A stretch of 9,172 bases of DNA. Origin: Bacteroidaceae bacterium. GTDB taxonomy: Bacteria; Bacteroidota; Bacteroidia; Bacteroidales; Bacteroidaceae. Below are positions 1-5,380 of the stretch, in pieces. Within the stretch, counting starts at the first letter, position 1. Each line of letters begins with the position of its first letter. The translations under genes were made by a program, and so were the position numbers. The stretch is taken from positions 1-9,172 of the forward strand of contig JAEDNQ010000093.1 of assembly GCA_016302435.1 (NCBI GenBank). Reading direction: 5' to 3'. The notes under the pieces were generated by a model. The model was not told the origin of the DNA and did no database searches. It saw only the letters and a program-made list of their open reading frames with translations.

Positions 1-4
1 ACTT

Positions 5-1204
5 ATGAAGATAAACATCCGACAATGGCTGCTCGTGACAGCCGCAACGGCCTCGCTCGCATCGTGTTTCAAAGACGAGCCTGCCAATGCTGAGTGCGAC
101 ATAGAGAAGGCGTGGCTGCACTTCGACAATCCAGGAGCTTGCGTGTGGAGTCTTAATGACACCATACAGGAGGACAGTGCCTTGATCAACCGTGACCTCA
201 TTGTGTTCAGAGTCAAGCCTGGCACTGACCGCAGCCAGCTTGCGCCCATGTTTGCCCTCACTCCCGGAGCAACGATTAGACCTGCCAATGGCAGCGCGCA
301 CGACTTCACCAACGACACCATTCTCTATACTGTCACGTCGGAGGATGGCGACTGGCAACGTATATACAAAGTGGCTGTGCAAGAGCAGCGACGCACTGCC
401 ATGGACATCATCCACTACCGCTTTGAACACTTCGACCTGTACCAAGTGCCCAACAGCAGCGCCAGCTACTACACATGGTATGAGATGGTCAACGCAACGG
501 ACAAGGAGGAGATATGGGCGAGCGGCAATGCTGGATTCAAACTCAGCAACTTCTCTGCAAAGCCAGACGAATATCCCACCATACCGTTGGCTGACGGCTT
601 CTCGGGACATGGAGTCAAGCTTGTGACAAGAAAGACTGGTCCCATAGCGCAGGCTGTGGGCAAGCGCATAGCTGCTGGCAATCTCTTCCTCGGCTCTTTC
701 GACCCTATGAACGCTCTCAAGGATGCCATGCGAGCTACCAGGTTTGGCGTAAGTTTCGACAAGAAACCTCTGACGTTCAGCGGATGGTATAAGTATCAAC
801 CAGGAGAATATTTCCAAAATCAGGACGGTTCGATTGTGGACGGAAAACAGGACATCGGAACGGTCTATGCCATCTTATACCGCAACACTGACAATCAGGG
901 ACAGCCCATCATGCTCTATGGCGACAATGTGCAGACAAGCCCATACATCGTGGCCAAGGCCATTGTGACAAATATAGAGCCCACTGACGAGTGGAAATAT
1001 TTCTCAGTCGACTTCGACTACAAGGGACAGGAAGTAGATTACCAGCTGCTCTCTGAGTTTGGCTACAATCTGGCCATCGTCTGCTCGTCCAGCACGGACG
1101 GAGCATACTTCCAGGGTGCCGAGGGCAGCACTCTCTGCGTGGACGAGTTTACCCTGACATGCGAGAAAGAACTTTCGCCCGATGAAACTTCATCAACCAA
1201 ATAA
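5..1204 (+). CDS. PCMD-domain lipoprotein with N-terminal Ig-like domain
   Basis: A 399-residue exported lipoprotein. Residues 1-20 form a signal peptide ending in a lipobox (LASC, acylated Cys21). The next residues, FKDE, are acidic and could act as a Bacteroidetes lipoprotein export signal that sends the protein to the cell surface (inference). Residues about 30-127 resemble the Ig-like domain common in these lipoproteins, with the pattern LTPGATIRPANG followed by YTVTSEDG and YKVAV. Residues about 135-392 resemble the PCMD domain ('putative carbohydrate metabolism'), a beta-sandwich, with landmarks FSGWYKY, WKYFSVDFDY and, near the end, CVDEFTLTCE. Carbohydrate binding is a family-level suggestion; no catalytic residues are evident. 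The ATG is the natural start because the signal peptide follows directly. Only four bases of upstream sequence are present, so the promoter and any earlier operon genes are unseen. The next gene follows after 15 bp and is probably co-transcribed. Confidence 0.85.
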   Translation: MKINIRQWLLVTAATASLASCFKDEPANAECDIEKAWLHFDNPGACVWSLNDTIQEDSALINRDLIVFRVKPGTDRSQLAPMFALTPGATIRPANGSAHDFTNDTILYTVTSEDGDWQRIYKVAVQEQRRTAMDIIHYRFEHFDLYQVPNSSASYYTWYEMVNATDKEEIWASGNAGFKLSNFSAKPDEYPTIPLADGFSGHGVKLVTRKTGPIAQAVGKRIAAGNLFLGSFDPMNALKDAMRATRFGVSFDKKPLTFSGWYKYQPGEYFQNQDGSIVDGKQDIGTVYAILYRNTDNQGQPIMLYGDNVQTSPYIVAKAIVTNIEPTDEWKYFSVDFDYKGQEVDYQLLSEFGYNLAIVCSSSTDGAYFQGAEGSTLCVDEFTLTCEKELSPDETSSTK

Positions 1205-1219
1205 CCTGCTTACCTGCTT

Positions 1220-2017
1220 ATGAACACAAATATACCGCATAAGATAACGGCTGTGGCTCTATTGGCTCTCATGGTCTCTCTTCCCCGAACTGCTTCGGCT
1301 CAGACATCGGCCAGTGACACCACTGTCCCCACAAAGGGAGTGTGGAACTACACAGCTCGCCTCGGTCTCAACATCGGAGGCACAGCACCAGTAGGTATGC
1401 CTGCCACCATCCGGCGCATGAACGAATATAAGCTGCAGCCCAACTTCACTCTGGGCGTAGATGCCGAATATCCTATCGACGACCGATGGGGACTGCTCAC
1501 GGGAGTGCATATAGACAATAAGGGCATGAACGTGGACGCTACGGTTAAGAACTACCACATGGTCATGACAAAGGGCGGCGACGAACTGGAGGGCTACTAC
1601 ACAGGACGACTTGTGACGAAGGTGGAAGAGTCGATGGTGACCCTGCCTCTGCAGGCCACCTGCCATATAGGACAGCGCTGGAGACTCAGGTTGGGCCCTT
1701 ACATCTCCTATGTGTATTCTCGCTCTTTCAAGGGACATGTCTATGACGGCTATCTCAGATACATGACTCCTACGGGTGAGAAAATCATGATAGGGCACGA
1801 TGAAGACAGTCGCGGCACGTATGACTTCAGCGACAACATGCGTCGATTCCAACTCGGGATAGGGGCAGGAGCAGACTGGACGTTCAGTCACCGATGGGGG
1901 GCGTATGCCGACCTTCAGTGGGGTGTGACAGGAGTGCACGAGAGCTCGTTCAAGACCATAGAGCAGACACTTTATCCCATCTTCGGCACTCTCGGAGTGA
2001 CTTATCGCCTCAAGTGA
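1220..2017 (+). CDS. Small outer-membrane beta-barrel protein (porin family, OMP_b-brl_2-like)
   Basis: A 265-residue protein with a Sec signal peptide at residues 1-28 ending in TASAQ, so signal peptidase I cleavage is likely near Ala27. The mature part has alternating hydrophobic/polar strands and many aromatic and Gly residues: YTARLGLNIGG near the start, WGLLTGVHIDNKG, WRLRLGPYISYVYS, FQLGIGAGADWTF, WGAYADLQWGVTG, and FGTLGVTYRLK at the C-terminus. This pattern fits an 8 to 10 strand barrel of the outer-membrane beta-barrel family common in Bacteroidetes. The protein ends in Lys rather than the usual aromatic residue, although the last strand is otherwise typical. It follows the PCMD lipoprotein after a 15 bp gap and is very likely in the same operon, so the barrel may anchor or assist that lipoprotein (inference). 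The substrate, if any, is unknown. Confidence 0.8.
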   Translation: MNTNIPHKITAVALLALMVSLPRTASAQTSASDTTVPTKGVWNYTARLGLNIGGTAPVGMPATIRRMNEYKLQPNFTLGVDAEYPIDDRWGLLTGVHIDNKGMNVDATVKNYHMVMTKGGDELEGYYTGRLVTKVEESMVTLPLQATCHIGQRWRLRLGPYISYVYSRSFKGHVYDGYLRYMTPTGEKIMIGHDEDSRGTYDFSDNMRRFQLGIGAGADWTFSHRWGAYADLQWGVTGVHESSFKTIEQTLYPIFGTLGVTYRLK

Positions 2018-2089
2018 CTCGCGTTAATAAAATAAATAAAGTGGGGAAACCCATGATTTCTAAATAATTTTTCGGTGGGAATTAATAAC

Positions 2090-2154
2090 ACGTTTTTCTC
2101 AAGGTAGATGTGCAGAGCCAAGCTCGCTTAAGCTATGCCGTGGCGAAAAAACGT
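2090..2154 (+). promoter_or_regulatory. Possible structured 5' leader before the calycin/PCMD gene
   Basis: The 175 bp gap 2018-2192 is AT-rich and holds no gene. Within it ACGTTTTT (2090-2097) is complementary to AAAAACGT (2147-2154), closing a segment of about 50 nt. The segment contains two small stems, GAGC-CAA-GCTC (about 2115-2125) and GCC-GT-GGC (about 2137-2144), and an 8 bp palindrome GCTTAAGC (2126-2133). Together these could fold into a branched leader RNA ending 38 nt before the start codon. I do not recognise a known riboswitch class, and no convincing TAnnTTTG promoter was found here. It may simply be AT-rich DNA with chance pairing. Confidence 0.25.
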
Positions 2155-2192
2155 CTATTGAAAATAAACCCGCATAAACTAACTAATTGGGA

Positions 2193-3734
2193 ATGAAAAA
2201 GATTTTTACTTCTCTTTGTCTGGCTATGGCATCTGTATGGGCCATGGCTGCAGACTATACCGACATGCTGACAGTAAGCATCAACGGTAAAGACGTGGCG
2301 CAACAGCCTGCCACTATCGTCATCAACCCTCAGGACAATGGTCTTTATACCCTGCAGCTCGACAACTTCATGCTGGGTGCTGACATGCCTGTTGGAAATA
2401 TTCGGCTGACAGATGTGCCATGCTCAGCTGACGGTGAGACTTCGGCCATAAAGGTGACTCAGCAGGTGACCATCACTCCTGGCAACCTCCCAGGACTGAG
2501 TGACAGCGACTATCTGGGCCCCATGTTGGGTGTGCTTCCTGTGTGTGTCAACGGCGAACTGAAAGGTGGAGAACTCTATGCAGTCATAAGCATTGACATG
2601 ACAGCCTCTTTAGGACAGTATATCGTCTGCACCTTCGGCACAGGAGGCTATCAGCTGAAAAACTCAGGATTTGAATCTTTCCATACTGCCGCCATGGGAA
2701 CTGCTACAAGTGACGAACCGAACAACTGGCACTCATTCATGAGTTGCGGTGGCGACTATGCCAACATCGTTGGCACAGTGCCGCATACCTTTATCAGTGA
2801 GGAGGTGCGTCCGGGCAGCTTAGGCAGTAAGAGTGTGCTGGTGAAGTCGGGCAAGGTTCTGGGTTTTGTCGTGGCTAATGGCACTCTCACCACTGGTCGC
2901 CTGCAGGCAGGAGCCATGTCGGCCACCGACCCCAAGAACTGCTCCTTCAGCGATCTCAGCTTGTCGGCCGCGGACGCCAATGGCGACCCTTTCTTTGCTG
3001 ACTTCAAGGGCATGCCAGACAGTCTTACAGTTTGGGTGAAGTTTAGTCAGGGAACACTTCAGAAGGATCATCCCTATGCCACTGTAAATGCCGTAATAAC
3101 CGATGGCACTTACTATCAGGATCCTGAAGACAAGGCTTATGACAACTATCTTGCTAAAGCCACGTGTGCCACCATCGAGAGCAAGGAGGCCTCATGGCAG
3201 CGTCTTAGCATCCCCTTCGTCTATGAGGAAGGCAAGAATCTTTCACCGAAGGCCATGCATGTGACCATTTCCACTAATGCCGACCCTGGTGCTGGCACGG
3301 GCAACGACATGCTCTATGTCGACGACATTGCTCTCGTCTACAATTGCGGCATCAGCCGTCTCTCTGTCAAGGGGCAGGACGTTGCAGCCAAGGAGGGCAC
3401 AAACGTGTATGAGGCGGAAGTAGCTGGCGAGCTGACAGCATCAGACATTGAGGTGACTACTGACGGCAAGGCAGCCAAGGCTGATGTCCGTCTTGAAGCC
3501 ATGGATGGTGGTGTCAAGGCCATCGTCACAGTTACTGCAGGCGATCTGAAGAGCAATGAGTATGTGCTGATTGCCAAGGGAGCAAGTTTGCCAGCTGGCA
3601 TCAGTGGCATTGCTGCTGGCAGCGATAGAGAAACGCTTTTCTACAATGTCGGTGGTCAACGTGTCGGCAATGTTAGCGGCGGACTGCTGATTGAGCGCAA
3701 TGGCAATGGCGCACGCAAGATTTTGACGAAGTAA
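2193..3734 (+). CDS. Secreted calycin-like plus PCMD-domain protein with C-terminal 'YNVGGQRV' tail
   Basis: A 513-residue secreted protein. The start is set at the ATG at 2193 (MKKIFTSLCL); an in-frame TTG six bases upstream is not needed. The signal peptide covers residues 1-20 (AMAA), with no lipobox. Residues about 22-150 resemble the calycin-like (lipocalin-like beta-barrel) domain of Bacteroidales exported proteins: YTLQLDNFML, GPMLGVLPVCVNG, GELYAVISIDM. Residues about 155-384 resemble a PCMD domain: NSGFESFH, EPNNWHSF, LTVWVKFSQG, YVDDIALVYN. Residues 386-463 look like an Ig-like strand domain. The end (about 480-513: FYNVGGQRV, GLLIERNG, ARKILTK) matches a C-terminal tail seen on many Prevotella/Bacteroides secreted proteins and resembles a sorting tail; its role here is not shown. 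This is the second PCMD protein in the locus, hinting at shared function with the first gene. A strong terminator follows 16 bp after the stop. Confidence 0.82.
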   Translation: MKKIFTSLCLAMASVWAMAADYTDMLTVSINGKDVAQQPATIVINPQDNGLYTLQLDNFMLGADMPVGNIRLTDVPCSADGETSAIKVTQQVTITPGNLPGLSDSDYLGPMLGVLPVCVNGELKGGELYAVISIDMTASLGQYIVCTFGTGGYQLKNSGFESFHTAAMGTATSDEPNNWHSFMSCGGDYANIVGTVPHTFISEEVRPGSLGSKSVLVKSGKVLGFVVANGTLTTGRLQAGAMSATDPKNCSFSDLSLSAADANGDPFFADFKGMPDSLTVWVKFSQGTLQKDHPYATVNAVITDGTYYQDPEDKAYDNYLAKATCATIESKEASWQRLSIPFVYEEGKNLSPKAMHVTISTNADPGAGTGNDMLYVDDIALVYNCGISRLSVKGQDVAAKEGTNVYEAEVAGELTASDIEVTTDGKAAKADVRLEAMDGGVKAIVTVTAGDLKSNEYVLIAKGASLPAGISGIAAGSDRETLFYNVGGQRVGNVSGGLLIERNGNGARKILTK

Positions 3735-3750
3735 GTGAGTAATAACAGAA

Positions 3751-3790
3751 CTCCCCGTTACCCTCACGGGCAACGGGGAGCAATATTTTT
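3751..3790 (+). terminator. Rho-independent terminator of the plus-strand gene block
   Basis: CTCCCCGTT (3751-3759) pairs perfectly with AACGGGGAG (3772-3780). The 12-base interior can add a CCC/GGG pairing. A short T-tract (3786-3790) follows the stem. It sits 16 bp after the stop of the calycin/PCMD gene. The GC-rich stem plus T-run is a standard intrinsic terminator. Confidence 0.85.
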
Positions 3791-3826
3791 AGGTGTGTTC
3801 TATAAATCAGCTTAGACGGGATTTTG
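3791..3826 (+). repeat. Relic transposon end related to the left end of the MITE at 4286
   Basis: The first 23 bases match bases 4285-4307 at 21 positions (AGGTGTGTTCTATAAATCAG versus AGGGGTGTTCTATAAATTAG, both followed by CTT). Similarity resumes at a shared GATTTTG. Both copies lie directly after TTT and in the same orientation. No matching inverted end is clear nearby, so this looks like a solo or decayed end of the same element family, inserted just after the terminator T-tract. Confidence 0.6.
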
Positions 3827-3866
3827 TTCGTTTTCCACAGACCAGTAAAAAACCTGCCGTTTTAAT

Positions 3867-3922
3867 GAAGAAACCTTCGTTGGCCTCTGAAGATACCTTC
3901 GTAAGCCAACGAAGGTATCTTC
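3867..3922. repeat. Three-arm repeat: two direct copies sharing one inverted complement
   Basis: Arm D1 (3867-3884, GAAGAAACCTTCGTTGGC) and arm D2 (3889-3906, GAAGATACCTTCGTAAGC) are near-identical direct repeats. Arm R (3905-3922, GCCAACGAAGGTATCTTC) is the reverse complement of D1 with one mismatch and of D2 with two. R can therefore pair with either arm, giving two mutually exclusive hairpins. D2:R has a perfect 14 bp stem and 6-base loop. D1:R has an 18 bp stem with one mismatch and a 20-base loop. No coding capacity is evident. Confidence 0.75.
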
Positions 3923-3928
3923 ATTTTT
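3889..3928 (+). terminator. Terminator-like hairpin with T-tract (D2:R form)
   Basis: A perfect 14 bp stem, GAAGATACCTTCGT (3889-3902) with its complement at 3909-3922, encloses a 6-base loop and is followed by ATTTTT (3923-3928). The shape fits an intrinsic terminator on the plus strand. A terminator already lies at 3751-3790, so it could be a backup, or part of a decayed mobile element. Confidence 0.4.
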
Positions 3929-3929
3929 C

Positions 3930-3981
3930 ATGGCAGATTTTCGGTGGGTTCTTTAGATTTCCACCTAAATATGCTTGCCAT
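3930..3981. repeat. Long imperfect hairpin (two nested stems)
   Basis: The outer arms ATGGCA (3930-3935) and TGCCAT (3976-3981) enclose the inner arms GGTGG (3943-3947) and CCACC (3961-3965), separated by internal loops. It abuts the three-arm repeat on one side and the tandem 22 bp array on the other. The function is unknown. Confidence 0.4.
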
Positions 3982-3983
3982 AC

Positions 3984-4046
3984 CTAAACTGGTAGTTTAT
4001 GAGTGCTAAACTGGTAGTTTATGAGTGCTAAACTGGTAGTTTATGA
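3984..4046. repeat. Tandem 22 bp repeat array, 2.9 units, each with a palindrome
   Basis: Units lie at 3984-4005, 4006-4027 and 4028-4046, the last cut at 19 bases. The first two are identical, and the third matches as far as it goes. Each contains TAAACTGGTAGTTTA, an inverted repeat with 6 bp arms and a 3-base centre. A period of 22 bp is close to two helical turns, so the palindromes would lie on the same DNA face, as in operator arrays or iterons. There is no adjacent replication or regulator gene, so a binding role is inference only. Confidence 0.85.
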
Positions 4047-4281
4047 AAACGGGGCCACAGCTCTATGATCTGTCATTTAATGCTCACTCAAAGTAAGCAA
4101 TGCCAAGCGATAGACAGCAATATTTCAACGACATCAATCCTTGCCCCTTCCTGGCATATTCATGACCATTCATGTCCCCCGACCGCATAGCGGACACCCT
4201 TCCCACAGGGGGGGGCGGTTGTGCATAGAAAACACCATAAGCGACTTAGGTCTGCTTCAGTCAATCCTATAGCTTGCATGC
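4047..4281. other. Non-coding stretch between the tandem array and the MITE
   Basis: No credible gene is seen on either strand. Minor structures are a tandem-like ATTCATG pair (about 4158-4174), a small CCGC-ATA-GCGG hairpin (4183-4193), a CCCT/AGGG hairpin (4197-4210) and a run of eight G (4208-4215). The stretch may be decayed mobile DNA, given its neighbours. Confidence 0.5.
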
Positions 4282-4285
4282 TTTA

Positions 4286-4473
4286 GGGGTGTTCTATAAA
4301 TTAGCTTGAGGCGATTTTGAGGCTATCATGCAGCAGAAGTCTCTTATGAATGAAGGAGCGATGCGGGCATCGTGACTGAATGAAAAAGAGACAGATGCAA
4401 ATGAGAGTCCAAAATCGACCAAGCAAAAGAGACACCCTGCTAGAAACATGAAAACTAATTTATAGAACACCCC
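4286..4473. mobile_element. 188 bp MITE-like non-autonomous element
   Basis: Perfect 19 bp terminal inverted repeats, GGGGTGTTCTATAAATTAG at 4286-4304 and its complement at 4455-4473, bound an element with no transposase. TTTA flanks both sides (4282-4285 and 4474-4477), consistent with a 4 bp target duplication. The interior is itself nested-palindromic: CGATTTT (4312-4318) with AAAATCG (4411-4417), GTCTCTT (4339-4345) with AAGAGAC (4386-4392), and a central CGATGC-GG-GCATCG (4359-4372). The whole element could fold into one long hairpin. The ends and short duplication loosely recall IS5-type elements; the parent transposase is not in this window. It lies 50 bp beyond the stop of the DUF4249 gene, so its hairpin may influence the 3' end of that transcript (inference). 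Confidence 0.8.
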
Positions 4474-4523
4474 TTTAGATATTGAGTACCCCATGATTTA
4501 TTCTGCTGAGATAAGAGCTGTCT

Positions 4524-5372
4524 TCATTTGATGATTAGTCTGCGCACTTCTGTTCCATAGCCGAACCAGTAGCCGAGACCACCTCTGATGTTGCTGGGAA
4601 GATTGTTGTCATAGGGAAACATCATGTTTGAACCCAGCTCTTTCTTCTTCTCATATATGTTCCAAAAGGAGTGGGAGAGGCTGTCAAGATGGGCTAACTT
4701 GACAAATATGGTGTCGCCTAAGCGAAAATCAGTGATGTAATCCTCTGTGTCATAACGTGAGGGTGAGTGGACAGGCACTTCATTGTTTTCTTCTATGATG
4801 TCTGGACCTAAACATCCAAGGTAGGAGGTCAGATACTGTTGTGTGTATTTATTGTCTCTGACAAAGAGCTGGTAATATCTGCCTGCAGGGGCTGTGTGGC
4901 GAAAAGAGGCCGTCACGCTCCTGGCTGAGTCGCTGCCTTGTATGGGGGTAGAATAGAGTGAGTCGAACAGTGGCTTGGAGGGAATCGTTGTCTCGGTTTC
5001 AGCGAGGTAGTCTTCATAGCTTACTTTCAGAGAGTATGTGCGACCGCTTTTGCCCCTCATGCGTCCTGTGGTGTATACGTATGGAGGAAAATAATTCTTG
5101 TCGTATTTTCCTGTAAGGACGACTGTGTCGATGCCGTCGCTGATGGTCACCACTGCCCACTTGATCAGATATGCGCTCAAATCATCTATTGGCGTCTCTT
5201 TCTTGCTGACGGGCAGGCTTTTGGTGAGGAAGACAACAGGAAATTCTCCGTCTTCTATCCAGCCCTCCACGATGATGGAACTGCGGCTGTCGGCAAAATA
5301 GTTGTCGTCGCATTTGGAGAATAAGAATGTGATAGCGAATGTTGACAGGATGAGGAGTATGTGGCGTTTCAT
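4524..5372 (-). CDS. DUF4249 family lipoprotein
   Basis: A 282-residue lipoprotein of the DUF4249 family, which in Bacteroidetes is typically encoded beside a TonB-dependent receptor. It is presumed to act with the receptor at the outer membrane, though its exact role is unknown. The start is set at MKRHILLILS (ATG at 5370-5372). The reading frame stays open 62 codons further, but that extension lies inside the receptor gene and has no signal peptide. Residues 1-20 are a signal sequence with Cys21 followed by DD. The lipobox is weak (Phe at -3, Lys at -1). Family-like segments are IIVEGWIEDGEFPVVFLTKS (33-52), AVVTISDG (73-80), a G-x-TYSL-x-V strand (110-117), and near the end NLPSNIRGGLGYWFGYG (257-273). 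It follows the receptor gene after 8 bp and ends the operon; no clear terminator was found between its stop and the MITE. Confidence 0.85.
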   Translation of the reverse strand: MKRHILLILSTFAITFLFSKCDDNYFADSRSSIIVEGWIEDGEFPVVFLTKSLPVSKKETPIDDLSAYLIKWAVVTISDGIDTVVLTGKYDKNYFPPYVYTTGRMRGKSGRTYSLKVSYEDYLAETETTIPSKPLFDSLYSTPIQGSDSARSVTASFRHTAPAGRYYQLFVRDNKYTQQYLTSYLGCLGPDIIEENNEVPVHSPSRYDTEDYITDFRLGDTIFVKLAHLDSLSHSFWNIYEKKKELGSNMMFPYDNNLPSNIRGGLGYWFGYGTEVRRLIIK

Positions 5373-5380
5373 GTTGATAA

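Noticed and set aside
1259..1939. 226-codon open frame on the minus strand
   Set aside because: It lies entirely opposite the beta-barrel gene, has no signal peptide or recognisable domain, and its His/Val/Ser-rich composition is typical of an antisense shadow.
3589..3600. 12 bp perfect palindrome TGCCAGCTGGCA
   Set aside because: It lies within coding sequence, and palindromes of this size are expected by chance about twice in a window of this length.
3793..3987. 64-codon open frame over the relic end and hairpins
   Set aside because: It starts inside a transposon end and runs through inverted repeats; the peptide shows no domain or signal, so it is not supported as a gene.
3984..4046. CRISPR array
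   Set aside because: The 22 bp units are directly adjacent with no spacers, and there are no cas genes.
4224..4236. Possible degenerate right end for the 3791 relic (CATAGAAAACACC)
   Set aside because: It resembles the MITE right end only over a few bases, needs a gap, and has no matching TTTA flank.
4294..4494. 66-codon minus-strand frame crossing the MITE, with a hydrophobic N-terminus
   Set aside because: It begins outside the element and reads through its right inverted repeat to its left one. The frame is a by-product of the palindromic element rather than a membrane protein.
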